Assembly (NCBI RefSeq): GCF_000426065.1
Contig: NZ_AUEQ01000009.1
Coordinates: 248,001-312,000, forward strand
Direction of reading: 5' to 3'
Origin: Mycobacterium sp. URHD0025
Lineage (GTDB): Bacteria > Actinomycetota > Actinomycetes > Mycobacteriales > Mycobacteriaceae
Length of the DNA: 64,000 bases
Position 1 is the stretch's first letter; each line of letters starts with the position of its first letter. The notes under the pieces were generated by a model. It had not been told where the DNA came from. It did not search any database and saw only the letters and a list, made by a program, of their open reading frames with translations. Shown here one piece after another: positions 50,227 to 59,458 of this stretch. Made by a program: the position numbers and the translations under genes.

Positions 50227-50311
50227 CCTTCCCTCCCCGGGAGCTGCTGGAGCCGGATGCTGGGTATTGTTCGTGTCGAGCAATCCCATTGCGCAGGAGG
50301 CCGACTGGATT

Positions 50312-51814
50312 GTGACCCTACCGCCCTCGTCAGCACGGCTCGAGTCAAGGCTTGAGTCGGAGCTTGATCCAGAAGCCGAACCCGAGCTGAGCCGCTTGAC
50401 CCTGGTGGTCGGCGAGCTGAACATCGACGTCGGGCTGCCCGCACACGTCAGCATCGCCCAATACATGCCCGATGTCATCGATATCGCTAATGAGCAGATC
50501 ACCGCACAGGACGCGATCATCGAGTTCGACGCCGCCGATGGGCGGTGGACACTGGCCCCACTCGGCGGCGAGCCGATCGCCCCGCACCTGTCCCTCGGTG
50601 AAGCAGGTGTCCACGACGGCGACCTGCTGATGATCCGTGCGGTGGGCCAGCCGGTCAGCCCACTGCTGTTCGATGACGTCGACGACACGAGCGCCACAGC
50701 CGCCGGGCCCGGCGCCGTCCGGAGCTGGCTCACGGCCAACGCCGACGCATTGGCGGGCTTCGGTGTCACCGCGGCCGCCGCCGTCACGCTGGCCGGCGTC
50801 CTGACACGTTGGGCCGCGGTGCCGGCTGTGCCGGCGGCAGTGCTGGTCCTCGGCGTGATGGGAGTGCTGCTGGCCTGTCTGGTGGCGCACCGCGCTTCGG
50901 CGGGCACGGCGCCCGCCTGGATCGTCGCGGTGTCGACGCCGTTGGTTTTCGCGGGCTCGCTGTACCTGGTGCCCGATGGTTCCGGCGCCACATCGCTGCC
51001 GATGGCGTTCGCCCTTGCCGCGTTCGGCGCACTGCTGGTGCTCCTCGTCTCGGGCAGCGGATCGGCCGTGTACACGGCGATCATCGCGATGTGCGCTTTC
51101 GGCGGCGTCAGTTCGACGGCGATGTTGCTGTGGCAGCCGCCCATCCGTTCCGTGGGCGCTTTGCTCGCGACGGTTGCCGTTATCGTCGTCTACCTTGCCC
51201 CGCGGGTGACCATCGGGCTGTCGAAGTTGCCGATCCCGCGGGTGCCGACGGCCGGTGAACCACTCGACGACATCGAGACCCAGGGCGGCACCACCGTCGA
51301 GGGCGTGAACGCGATCGGCAAACAGATCATCCCCACCGAGGAAGATCTGATCAGCCGGGTGCGGCGGGCCAATCAGCACCTCACCGGGATACTGGTCGCG
51401 GCGGCCGTCGCGGCCCTGGCCGGTTGTTACCTCGCAGTGGATGTCACAAATGGCTTCTACTGGCAGGGCACTGTTTTCGCCCTCATGGTGGCGACGGTGC
51501 TGTGTCTGCGCGGACGCGGCCATCACGACCTGGTGCAGTCGGCGACGCTCATCGGCAGCGGGCTGACCATCGCCGTCGCCGTCATCCTCAAGACCGCGGT
51601 GTACGTCGAGAGCTGGGAGGTCCGCTCGTTCGTCCTACTGCTCGCCCTGATGGTGCTGATCCTGGCGTGCGGACTCGTCGCACCGCTGCGCGAGTTCTCC
51701 CCGGTGATGCGGCGTCAGGTCGAGATACTCGAATACCTCGCCGTGGGATCGCTTTTCCCGCTGTGCTTCTGGATCATCCGGGTCTACGCGTTCTTCCGCG
51801 AGATGCGCCTGTAG
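50312..51814 (+). CDS. eccD: ESX membrane-channel protein EccD (second, canonical copy)
   Basis: The 500-residue protein has an N-terminal ubiquitin-like domain (LTLVVGELNIDVGLPAHVS, about residues 30-115), eleven membrane helices, a cytosolic loop with EEDLISRVRRANQHLTG and the conserved end PLREFSPVMRRQVEILEY followed by IIRVYAFFREMRL. These are hallmarks of standard EccD. GTG at 50312 follows GCAGGAGG. The gene is on the plus strand, divergent from eccC across an 85-bp spacer and convergent with eccB 10 bp away, so it has its own promoter. With the copy at 44741-46192 this locus encodes two EccD proteins, where each known mycobacterial ESX locus normally has one. Confidence 0.93.
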   Translation: MTLPPSSARLESRLESELDPEAEPELSRLTLVVGELNIDVGLPAHVSIAQYMPDVIDIANEQITAQDAIIEFDAADGRWTLAPLGGEPIAPHLSLGEAGVHDGDLLMIRAVGQPVSPLLFDDVDDTSATAAGPGAVRSWLTANADALAGFGVTAAAAVTLAGVLTRWAAVPAVPAAVLVLGVMGVLLACLVAHRASAGTAPAWIVAVSTPLVFAGSLYLVPDGSGATSLPMAFALAAFGALLVLLVSGSGSAVYTAIIAMCAFGGVSSTAMLLWQPPIRSVGALLATVAVIVVYLAPRVTIGLSKLPIPRVPTAGEPLDDIETQGGTTVEGVNAIGKQIIPTEEDLISRVRRANQHLTGILVAAAVAALAGCYLAVDVTNGFYWQGTVFALMVATVLCLRGRGHHDLVQSATLIGSGLTIAVAVILKTAVYVESWEVRSFVLLLALMVLILACGLVAPLREFSPVMRRQVEILEYLAVGSLFPLCFWIIRVYAFFREMRL

Positions 51815-51824
51815 GCACCGCGGC

Positions 51825-53330
51825 TCACCGCTCGCCCGTCGACACCTTGCTGCTGTCGGGGTCGGCGGCCATGCCGTCATGGGCGACCAGAGCCGCCTCC
51901 TGGGACAGCTCCGGCCCGGGCGGCAACAGCGACAGCACCGGCCACGGCGCCCACTGCGGGGCGTTGGCCGGGCCGTCGGGAACCTTCACGCCGCTGACGC
52001 CGAGCACGTCGGCGGTCGGCTGATCCTTGATGTGGTAGCGCACTCCGGTGTCGGAGACGTAGAACAGCTGCCCTGTCGAGCGGCTGTCCGGATCATTACC
52101 GGTGGCCTGCACGAACTCACCGGCTCCCGGTGTCAGATACACCGAGTCCGCTCCCGACCCGCTGCCGTCGGCACTGGCCAGCCGAACCATCTGCGCCCCT
52201 TCGGCGGTGGGCAGCCGGTGCCCGACCAGCAGCTGCACGTCGGCGCGAGCATCGGTGTTGGACCGCTGCCAACCCATACACACCACGCGGTCCGGGTTCG
52301 GCGGCACGATCCGCGGCGACACCAGCGGGTAGTGGTCGATCGGCAGCCGGTGAACCGTCGGCACCTCGGCCAGGGTCGCGGGCGCGATCTCGGCGATCTG
52401 CCCGGTGGCCACCTCGCCGGATGCGCTGTACCGGATGATGTCCGCGGTCGCCTGGGTGACGGGCTGCAGCCCTTCGCGCAGCACGACATAGAGCTGCTCA
52501 CCGCGGGAGTCGACGGACTTGACGATCGCGCCGACGGGATGGTCGGGTCCGAGCGGGCCGGGCTCACCCGAACCCTGGATCAGCACCGGCGTGATCGGGT
52601 CGACCAGCGGGAATGTGTTGAGCAGGGACGACGACATGGGCCGGGTGGCCGCGCCCTGGAGGTGAAGTCCGTTGACCAGGACCGGATCCGACACGTCGAT
52701 CGGGGCCCGCACACCGCGGTAGACCAGATAGGTGGTGCCACCGGTTTCCGTGAGGATCGCCTCGGCGGAATCGACCGGGCGGATGCTGTCGTCGAGCACC
52801 GGATCGTTGGCCAGCACCGTCGTCTGCAGACTGGGTGTGCCGGTGGTCTCGGTGACCCCCGGCATCAGCAGGTTGTCGCAGACGGTCCACGACGACATTC
52901 CCAGGTCGTCGCCGCGGTTGATACTGGCCGGCGCGCCGACGATGCCGACCATGGGCCCGCGCGGTACGGCGTCGAGGAACTTGTCGTCAACCTGTTTGGG
53001 GCTGTCGGTCTTGCCCGTGATCAGCCTTGCCGACGCGAGATTGAGCACGGGGTGGATCTGGTCACCGATCCGGACGTACGGGGCACCGCTCGATTTGCTC
53101 AGCACGATCTGGGCATCGCCGATGTTGGGGGCCGGCTTGAAGAACGCCATCACGGCGGACGCCCCCGTGATCAGGACGGCGATCACCATCCCCACGATCA
53201 GGGCCCGCATCTGGCCGCGCATCGGATCGTGGATCATCCGCGAATCGCCCCGGATGAGCGCGTGCTCAAGGCGACGGATCAGGAAACGGTAGCCGTTCAC
53301 CTGTGCGCGAGTGGTAACTTGCGCTGGCAT
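51825..53330 (-). CDS. eccB: ESX membrane protein EccB
   Basis: EccB has a short cytosolic N-terminus, one membrane helix and a large periplasmic domain that sits on top of the pore with MycP. This 501-residue protein starts MPAQVTTRAQVNGYRFLIRR, the usual EccB opening, followed by the membrane helix ALIVGMVIAVLITGASAVMA (about residues 43-63) and repeat-type periplasmic domains with conserved cysteines (SSWTVCDN, VVCMGW). ATG at 53328-53330 is preferred to a longer frame because it gives this conserved start. It is divergent from eccE, sharing a 64-bp promoter spacer. Confidence 0.94.
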   Translation of the reverse strand: MPAQVTTRAQVNGYRFLIRRLEHALIRGDSRMIHDPMRGQMRALIVGMVIAVLITGASAVMAFFKPAPNIGDAQIVLSKSSGAPYVRIGDQIHPVLNLASARLITGKTDSPKQVDDKFLDAVPRGPMVGIVGAPASINRGDDLGMSSWTVCDNLLMPGVTETTGTPSLQTTVLANDPVLDDSIRPVDSAEAILTETGGTTYLVYRGVRAPIDVSDPVLVNGLHLQGAATRPMSSSLLNTFPLVDPITPVLIQGSGEPGPLGPDHPVGAIVKSVDSRGEQLYVVLREGLQPVTQATADIIRYSASGEVATGQIAEIAPATLAEVPTVHRLPIDHYPLVSPRIVPPNPDRVVCMGWQRSNTDARADVQLLVGHRLPTAEGAQMVRLASADGSGSGADSVYLTPGAGEFVQATGNDPDSRSTGQLFYVSDTGVRYHIKDQPTADVLGVSGVKVPDGPANAPQWAPWPVLSLLPPGPELSQEAALVAHDGMAADPDSSKVSTGER

Positions 53331-53394
53331 GCGTAGGGTATAGCACGTCCGCACCACCTCGACATGAATCCTTGAGAGCGGCTACTGAAATGCG

Positions 53395-55113
53395 ATGCGT
53401 CCATTGGCTTTCGCAGCAAAGCTGACGACAGCCGGCGAAACCGGCCCGCAGCGGCTGGTCCCCCTGCTCGACCTGGTTGTCCTGCAAATACTGGTGTGGG
53501 CGGGCATCGTCGTCGCTCAGCAACTGCACCGGCCCGGCTGGCAGGGCGCAGTCGCGGGCCTCATGGTGGGACTGCTGGTGGCTGCCCCGGTCGTCAGGGG
53601 AACGACGGCCCCCCGGGCGCTGGCGCTGCGCGGGAGGTATCTGCGCAACCGACGGCGGCGCACGCGCAAGCGCGCAGGCAAGACCGGGCCCGGTCCACTA
53701 CCCGCCGAACCGTTCGACGTTCCGACCGCCGACGGATTGCAGATCGGATTCCGTTGGAACGGCACGACTTTGCTGTCCTTGCTGCGTATCGACGAAAATC
53801 CCAGGGCTCTGACGGTTTTGGAGCCGGGGGTCACGGTTTCCGGCGAGATGGTTCCCGTGCAGGCCCTGTTGGACTGTCTGCGCCAGTTCGACATCACGCT
53901 CGAGTCCATCGACATCATCAGCCAGGGCGCCCGCTCGGCCGGTCACACCGACGTCGCGGCCGTCTATGACTCCGTGTTGGGGCCGCTGCCCGCGATCGCC
54001 CAGCGCACCGTGTGGATTGCCGTGCGGTTCAACCCGTCACGGTGCGCAGAGGCGGTCCGGCGCCGCGGCGGCGACCGCGACGGCATCCTGCGGGCCGCCA
54101 CCACCGCGACGCGGCGCGTCGCCAACCGGCTGGCCGAAGCGGGCCTGCAGCCCCAGTTCCTCTCCGCGAGCGGCATCGCGGCAGCCACCAATCAGCTCAG
54201 CGACGGCGTCAATCTCGGGAGCGTGGAAGAGACGTGGGAGGACTGCCGCGAAGGCCACTTCCGGCTGTCCAGTTTCGCCGTGCAGCCGGACATGCTGACC
54301 ACGGCGGGCCTCGGACTGTTGTGGACAGTGCCCAGCTACTCCACCACGGTGTGCCTGTCACTGCGTGAGGCCCCCGATCACGGCGGCGAACAGGATCTGG
54401 TCCAGGTCCGCGGATTGGTCCGCTTCGACAGCGACGTACGCGTACCCACCCAGCTGCGCGGCCTGACCCCGTTGCACGGTCAGCAGTTTTCGGCTCTGGC
54501 GGCCACGCTGCCGATCCCGGCGGTTCCCGGGGCCGGCCGGCTCGCGCACTGGGCGTCGGGTCTTCGCGGCGACGCGCTGAGTGAGCTGGCGCTGCCCGCG
54601 TCGGGCTGTGGTCAGGTGATCGGTGCGGACCAGGAGGGACGCGCGGTGGCGCTGCCGGTGTTCGGCCCGCAGATCCGGCGGGTGGCGATCATCGGCACGC
54701 TGCACCTGGCCCAGCAAGTGGTGCTGCGCGCGCTCGCGTTGGGCGCCCGGGTGCTGGTGCACAGCAGGCGGCCGGCGTTCTGGCGTGACATGGTCGACGT
54801 CGTCGGCCGTCATGATCTGCTGTGGGTTGCGGACTTCAACCGGCGCGCCATCCAGGCCGGCGCGGAGCGCAATTACACCGTCGAGATGTTCGACGGTGTT
54901 CCCGAGCAGTCGGTCCGGATCGGCGTCACCACCATGGTGCTCGCACCGCCCAATACAGCGGCCTCTGATAACGCCGACGTCGTGCTGGACCTGATCTCAC
55001 TGGAACATGACACCGTCAAGGTCAGCACCCAGGCCGGCTCGGCGGTGGTCACGATGGTCGCCACCGATGACGAGATGCGCTATCTGAGAGCATCCGCGAA
55101 CAGCACTGACTGA
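53395..55113 (+). CDS. eccE: ESX membrane protein EccE
   Basis: EccE lies at the periphery of the ESX pore complex. The 572-residue protein has two closely spaced N-terminal membrane helices (about residues 22-43 and 49-66), a basic cytosolic patch (RYLRNRRRRTRKRAGK) and a long soluble domain with the family pattern FRWNGTTLLSLLRIDENP and LLDCLRQFDITLESIDII. Presence of EccE separates this locus from basic ESX-4 loci that lack it. The ATG at 53395 is one of two close candidates (the other, at 53390, is out of frame); the ribosome site is weak. The DUF5336 gene follows 15 bp downstream. Confidence 0.9.
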   Translation: MRPLAFAAKLTTAGETGPQRLVPLLDLVVLQILVWAGIVVAQQLHRPGWQGAVAGLMVGLLVAAPVVRGTTAPRALALRGRYLRNRRRRTRKRAGKTGPGPLPAEPFDVPTADGLQIGFRWNGTTLLSLLRIDENPRALTVLEPGVTVSGEMVPVQALLDCLRQFDITLESIDIISQGARSAGHTDVAAVYDSVLGPLPAIAQRTVWIAVRFNPSRCAEAVRRRGGDRDGILRAATTATRRVANRLAEAGLQPQFLSASGIAAATNQLSDGVNLGSVEETWEDCREGHFRLSSFAVQPDMLTTAGLGLLWTVPSYSTTVCLSLREAPDHGGEQDLVQVRGLVRFDSDVRVPTQLRGLTPLHGQQFSALAATLPIPAVPGAGRLAHWASGLRGDALSELALPASGCGQVIGADQEGRAVALPVFGPQIRRVAIIGTLHLAQQVVLRALALGARVLVHSRRPAFWRDMVDVVGRHDLLWVADFNRRAIQAGAERNYTVEMFDGVPEQSVRIGVTTMVLAPPNTAASDNADVVLDLISLEHDTVKVSTQAGSAVVTMVATDDEMRYLRASANSTD

Positions 55114-55128
55114 TGTGAAGGAGTGATC

Positions 55129-55869
55129 GTGGTCAATCCGCTTCATCGCAACCTGTCGATCGCAGTGGTGGTGCTGGGCCTGGCCGCCTACTGCGTGAGC
55201 TTCGGCCCGGCCGCCGATGGCGGTGGCAATGACTGGCACGTCAGATTCGCCGTACTGGCGGCCCTGGTATCGGCAATCGGCCTGCTGCCCAAGCAGACTG
55301 CCGGACCGTGGCTCCCCGCAGTCCTGGCCGCCGCGGGTTTTCTCGACGCCCTGTCGAGCGTCCTGAGCTCTGCCTCGGGCGCCTCGGGATGGGTGCTGAC
55401 CACCGTCGCGGTGCTCACCGGACTACAGGCCGTGGCGGCCGCCGTGGCGTGGTGGCAGGCACCGGAGACGCCGACGGCGGCCACTGCCGCCGGCGGATAT
55501 GAGGCCTACCTCGACTACTACAACCAGGCCGTGCAGCAGTACTACCAACAAGGCGCGGTGGCACAACCGGATTCGGCGCAGCGCAGCGGTTACGGCCAGG
55601 CCTATGCCCAGGCCTACACCCAGTCGCAAGCCCAGGCGCCGGCCACCGGTGCGGCCGCGCGGGTCACTCAGCAAGCGCCCCAGTACGGCGACTATGCCGA
55701 TCTGCTTTCGCCACAACATGATTACGGCCAGGCCACCGCCACGGCTCCCGCCCAGCCCGGCGCGATCGTGCCCCCGCCGGGGCGAGCCGGGGCAGGCACT
55801 GCCCAGTCACCGGTACCGCATGTGCCGCAGCGCGCCGACGAGTCAGCGCGGCCGGGTGAGCCGATGTAG
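55129..55869 (+). CDS. DUF5336 (34-kDa antigen-like) membrane protein
   Basis: About 246 residues. The N-terminal half has four hydrophobic segments and starts NLSIAVVVLGLAAYCVSFGP, which resembles the NIAVAVLGLAAYFASFGP start of the mycobacterial 34-kDa antigenic protein (Rv0954). The C-terminal half is a disordered Gln/Tyr/Ala/Pro-rich tail (YLDYYNQAVQQYYQQGAVAQ). The GTG at 55129 is preferred over 55123 because GAAGGAG then sits at proper distance. Function is unknown; Rv0954 has been linked to the growing cell pole and division proteins. It is probably co-transcribed with eccE. The end overlaps the convergent acyltransferase gene by 27 bp. Confidence 0.8.
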   Translation: MVNPLHRNLSIAVVVLGLAAYCVSFGPAADGGGNDWHVRFAVLAALVSAIGLLPKQTAGPWLPAVLAAAGFLDALSSVLSSASGASGWVLTTVAVLTGLQAVAAAVAWWQAPETPTAATAAGGYEAYLDYYNQAVQQYYQQGAVAQPDSAQRSGYGQAYAQAYTQSQAQAPATGAAARVTQQAPQYGDYADLLSPQHDYGQATATAPAQPGAIVPPPGRAGAGTAQSPVPHVPQRADESARPGEPM

Positions 55870-56976
55870 CAGCCAGGCGAACGGCACCGTGACCGCCAGC
55901 GTCACGATCCACAACACGGTGGCAGAACCGGTGTAGACGTTCCAGCCCAGCACGAACTCCATGACCAGGTCCATGGCGACCACGTGCAGCAGGAAGATCT
56001 CGTAGGAGATCTCGCCGAGGGCGACCATCGGCCTGCTGCCCATCACCCGCGCGTAGAGACCGTCACCGCCCAGCGCCAGCGGTGCCACCACGAGTGCCGC
56101 GATGAGCGCATAGAACAGCGTTTTGGCCACGTCTTCGGTGAGGCCGAGGGCGGGTGCGGTGATGGTGCCCGCAATCGGGGTCGAGACCACCAGGTAGCAG
56201 GCCAGCGCCAGCGGCAACGCCGCCATCGCGTAGCAGCGCACACCCATCCTCGCCAGTACGGCCAGAATCATCCCGGCGACGAACCAGACCAGGTAGTGCG
56301 GCAGCCAGGCGCCGCCCGCCACCGGCAGCCAGTCGGTCTTGTGCAGCAACACCAGCCACACCGGGCTGACCGCGGCCAGGACGGTCAGCCCGGTCAACAG
56401 CAGTACGGGCCGAAACTGCTTGCGGCACAAGACCACCAACAACAGATAGGTCAGCAGCGGCAGGATCGCGTAGAACGCCACCTCCACCGCCAGACTCCAC
56501 ATCTGGGTCAGGCCCTGGTGCAGATAGGCCGTGAAGTAGTTGTCGCTGTAGATCTGGGTCAGGGTCAGGTTGCGCAGCAGGCCCGCCCAGGTGTGCCCGG
56601 GATTCGGTTGCACGGGACGAAGTTCATAGATGCCGTAGACGACGAGGACCGTGACGGCATAGGCGGGCATGATGCGACGGAACCGGTTTCGCGCATAGCG
56701 TCCGGTGCTCGGCGCGTCGGTGCCCGTCGCCGCCGCCCGCACCCAGGGACGGAACAGCAGCAGCCCGGACAGCACGAAGAAGATCGCCACCCCGACCTCC
56801 AGCCGCGCGCTCATCAGGCCCAGGTAACCCTGCGAGAGCAGGCCGGTGCCGTACGCCGCATGCGTTCCCATCACGGTCATCGCGGCCACCGCGCGCACTC
56901 CGGTGAGCGCGGCGACGCGATCGGCGTGCGAGACCTGTTCCAGACCGCCCTGCTCGGTCTCGCTCGACGACGTCAC
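55843..56976 (-). CDS. Membrane acyltransferase of the OafA/AT3 family
   Basis: The product is a polytopic membrane protein of about 377 residues with the acyltransferase-3 pattern: ALTGVRAVAAMTVMGTHAAY near the N-terminus, containing the conserved His, then about ten membrane helices, with RFRRIMPAYAVTVLV in the first third. AT3 enzymes transfer acetyl or other acyl groups to sugars or envelope lipids across the membrane; the target here is unknown. I place the start at a GTG at 56974-56976; a longer form to 57057 is possible but would run into the divergent gene. It is not obviously connected with the ESX system. Confidence 0.85.
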   Translation of the reverse strand: MTSSSETEQGGLEQVSHADRVAALTGVRAVAAMTVMGTHAAYGTGLLSQGYLGLMSARLEVGVAIFFVLSGLLLFRPWVRAAATGTDAPSTGRYARNRFRRIMPAYAVTVLVVYGIYELRPVQPNPGHTWAGLLRNLTLTQIYSDNYFTAYLHQGLTQMWSLAVEVAFYAILPLLTYLLLVVLCRKQFRPVLLLTGLTVLAAVSPVWLVLLHKTDWLPVAGGAWLPHYLVWFVAGMILAVLARMGVRCYAMAALPLALACYLVVSTPIAGTITAPALGLTEDVAKTLFYALIAALVVAPLALGGDGLYARVMGSRPMVALGEISYEIFLLHVVAMDLVMEFVLGWNVYTGSATVLWIVTLAVTVPFAWLLHRLTRPR

Positions 56977-57049
56977 CGGGCCAGTATGCGACCGAGCCCT
57001 CCCGGCCGAGTTCGATGACCCGGTCGCCGAGTCCACGAACGCGACGAAT

Positions 57050-58579
57050 ATGCGCATTCAGTTGCGCGGACCCGGCTCGGCGTTGTTGCATCGCGGTGTG
57101 GGTGAAGAGGTCAGCAACACCGAGTTCAGCCGCGCGCACCGGCAGGAATACCGGCGCAAGGTGCAGCTGTGCCTGGACGTGTTCGAAACCATGCTCGCGC
57201 AGTCGAGTTTCGAGTTCGAGCGTCCGCTGACCGGCATGGAGATCGAATGCAACCTCGTCGACAACGACTATCAGCCCGCGATGACCAACCGGGAGGTACT
57301 GGCGTCCATCGCGGATCCGGCCTATCAGACCGAATTGGGCGCCTACAACATCGAATTCAACGTCCCGCCGCGGCCGTTGCCCGGGCGCTCCGCGCTGGAG
57401 CTCGAGAATGAGGTGAGGCTCAGCCTCAACGCCGCCGAGATCAAGGCCAACGAGGACGGCGCGCACATCGTGATGGTGGGCATCCTGCCGACGCTGATGC
57501 CGGAGCATCTCTCGGACGGCTGGATGAGCGAGTCGACCCGGTACCAGGCACTCAACGATTCGATCTTCACCGCCCGCGGTGAGGACATGCCCATCGACAT
57601 TTCCGGGCCGGAGCGTCTGAGCCTGCAATCGGCTTCGATTGCTCCGGAGTCCGCATGCACCAGCATGCAGTTGCACCTGCAGGTATCCCCCGCCGACTTC
57701 GCCCGCAACTGGAACGCCGCCCAGGTGCTCGCCGGCCCGCAGCTCGCGGTGGGCGCCAATTCGCCGTACTTCTTCGGTCATCAGCTGTGGGCCGAAACCC
57801 GCATCGAGCTGTTCACCCAGTCCACCGACACCCGTCCCGATGAGCTCAAGGCCCAGGGGGTGCGGCCACGGGTCTGGTTCGGCGAGCGCTGGATCACCTC
57901 GATCTTCGATCTGTTCGAGGAGAACGTGCGGTATTTCCCGTCACTGCTGCCCGAGCTGTCCGATGAGGATCCCGTCGCCGAACTCGCCGCGGGCCGGGCG
58001 CCACAGCTGGCCGAGCTGCGACTGCACAACGGGACCATCTACCGGTGGAACCGCCCGGTATACGACGTGGTCGAAGTGAACGGGGTCGGTGTCCCTCACC
58101 TCCGCGTGGAGAACCGGGTGCTGCCGGCCGGGCCGACGGTGGTGGACATGCTGGCCAATGCCGCGTTCTATTACGGGCTGCTGCGGACGCTGTCCGAGGA
58201 AGACCGGCCGCTGTGGACCAAGATGAGCTTCGCCGCGGCCCACCACAACTTCGTCGAGGGCGCCCAGCACGGTATGGACGCCCGGCTGTACTGGCCCGGT
58301 CTGGGCGAGGTGACGCCCGATGAGTTGGTGCTGCGTCAGCTGCTGCCGATGGCGCACGACGGGCTGCGCCGCTGGGGTGTGGCAGGGGAAGTGTGCGACC
58401 GATATCTGGGGGTCATCGAAGGTCGCGCGAAGACGGGACGAACCGGTGCGACCTGGCAGGTGGCAACCGTGCAGAAGCTGCAATCGCGGGGCTTGACCAG
58501 ACCCAAGGCGTTGGCCGAGATGTTGCGACGATATGTGCAGCTGATGCACAGCAACGAGCCCGTCCACACGTGGGACTGA
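57050..58579 (+). CDS. Glutamate-cysteine ligase-like (GCS2-type) protein
   Basis: The 509-residue protein carries the glutamate-binding and metal-binding start of the ATP-grasp-like GCS family, FERPLTGMEIECNLVDND (GxExE type, about residues 56-73). It also has YNIEFNVPPRP, ACTSMQLHLQVSP, VGANSPYFFGHQLWAETRIE and RLHNGTIYRWNRPVYD. Such proteins ligate glutamate or another carboxylate to an amine; mycobacteria make mycothiol and ergothioneine rather than glutathione, so the substrate is uncertain. ATG at 57050 is chosen; an upstream in-frame extension overlaps the divergent acyltransferase gene. It may be co-transcribed with the methyltransferase 18 bp downstream. Confidence 0.82.
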   Translation: MRIQLRGPGSALLHRGVGEEVSNTEFSRAHRQEYRRKVQLCLDVFETMLAQSSFEFERPLTGMEIECNLVDNDYQPAMTNREVLASIADPAYQTELGAYNIEFNVPPRPLPGRSALELENEVRLSLNAAEIKANEDGAHIVMVGILPTLMPEHLSDGWMSESTRYQALNDSIFTARGEDMPIDISGPERLSLQSASIAPESACTSMQLHLQVSPADFARNWNAAQVLAGPQLAVGANSPYFFGHQLWAETRIELFTQSTDTRPDELKAQGVRPRVWFGERWITSIFDLFEENVRYFPSLLPELSDEDPVAELAAGRAPQLAELRLHNGTIYRWNRPVYDVVEVNGVGVPHLRVENRVLPAGPTVVDMLANAAFYYGLLRTLSEEDRPLWTKMSFAAAHHNFVEGAQHGMDARLYWPGLGEVTPDELVLRQLLPMAHDGLRRWGVAGEVCDRYLGVIEGRAKTGRTGATWQVATVQKLQSRGLTRPKALAEMLRRYVQLMHSNEPVHTWD

Positions 58580-58597
58580 CACGCGTACGTTGGAATC

Positions 58598-59281
58598 ATG
58601 TCATCTGAACAGGTTCTGGACTGGGACGGCGCCTACAAGGGAGACGCGGGTTTCGAAGGTCCGCCACCGTGGAACATCGGTGAACCGCAGCCCGAGTTGG
58701 CGGCCCTGCACCGGGCCGGGAAATTCCGCAGCGACGTGCTCGACGCGGGCTGCGGGCACGCCGAATTGTCATTGACACTCGCTTCGGACGGCTACACCGT
58801 CGTCGGTCTGGACCTGAGTCCGACGGCGATCGCCGCAGCCAACAACGCCGCCCAGGTGCGGGGGCTGTCGACGGCCAGCTTCGCGCAGGCCGACATCACC
58901 TCGTTCACCGGTTACGACGGCCGGTTCAACACCGTGGTGGACTCGACCTTGTTCCACTCGCTGCCCGTCGAGGGCCGTGACGGCTACCTGAAGTCCATCC
59001 ATCGGGCCTCCGCACCCGGCGCGAACTACTACGTGCTGGTGTTCGCCAAGGGCGCGTTCCCGGCCGAGTTGGAGACCAAGCCCAACGAGGTGTCGGAGGA
59101 CGAGCTGCGGGCGGCGGTGTCGAAGTACTGGGAGGTCGACGACATCCGCCCGGCGTTCATCCACGCCAATGCCGTCGCGATGCCGGCTGATGTGCCGTTC
59201 GAATTGCCGGCGCACGACTACGACGACAAGGGCCGCATCAAGTTCCCGGCGTTCCTGCTCACTGCGCACAAGGCGGACTGA
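58598..59281 (+). CDS. SAM-dependent methyltransferase (TPMT-like)
   Basis: The 227-residue class I methyltransferase has motif I VLDAGCGHAELSLTLA (about residues 47-62), the acidic strand end VVGLDLSPTAIAAA, QADITSF and the post-motif FNTVVDSTLFHSLP. An N-terminal WDGAYKGDAGFEGPPPWNIG resembles thiopurine-methyltransferase-like proteins. Substrate is unknown. It lies 18 bp downstream of the glutamate-cysteine-ligase-like gene. Paired inverted repeats after it probably mark the end of this unit. Confidence 0.88.
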   Translation: MSSEQVLDWDGAYKGDAGFEGPPPWNIGEPQPELAALHRAGKFRSDVLDAGCGHAELSLTLASDGYTVVGLDLSPTAIAAANNAAQVRGLSTASFAQADITSFTGYDGRFNTVVDSTLFHSLPVEGRDGYLKSIHRASAPGANYYVLVFAKGAFPAELETKPNEVSEDELRAAVSKYWEVDDIRPAFIHANAVAMPADVPFELPAHDYDDKGRIKFPAFLLTAHKAD

Positions 59282-59314
59282 CCCCTCAGAATGCTGGATC
59301 CTCCGGGTCCGGTG

Positions 59315-59347
59315 GCCGCGGCACAGGCGCGGCTGCCGGCCCGGCAG
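59315..59347 (+). terminator. Paired inverted repeats after the methyltransferase
   Basis: GCCGCG/CGCGGC with a 7-nt loop (59315-59333) is followed by CTGCCGG-C-CCGGCAG (59333-59347). There is no T-run. It is probably a terminator at the boundary between the ESX flank and the next unit. Confidence 0.4.
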
Positions 59348-59383
59348 TAGTTCCTCTGGTTCGAATGAAACACACCCGGGTGC

Positions 59384-59395
59384 CGAATCGATTTG
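59384..59395. promoter_or_regulatory. LacI-type operator, site 1
   Basis: CGAATCGATTTG within the larger near-palindrome TGCCGAATCGATTTGGCA (59381-59398), 64 bp before the isoprenyl synthase start. It matches the consensus CGAAWCGWTTYG shared with the two sites near 63.1 kb. Confidence 0.6.
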
Positions 59396-59458
59396 GCACC
59401 CGCCATGCGCGTCCGTATCCTGGTCGAATTCCTCGTATTCACCGGAGAAGGGACCCGT

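Noticed and set aside
49910..50311. N-terminal extension of the plus-strand eccD
   Set aside because: It is antisense to the conserved start of eccC, and a GTG with a good ribosome site at 50312 gives the normal EccD N-terminus.
50227..51144. N-terminal extension of eccC
   Set aside because: It is antisense to the second eccD, and the conserved EccC start motif begins at 50226.
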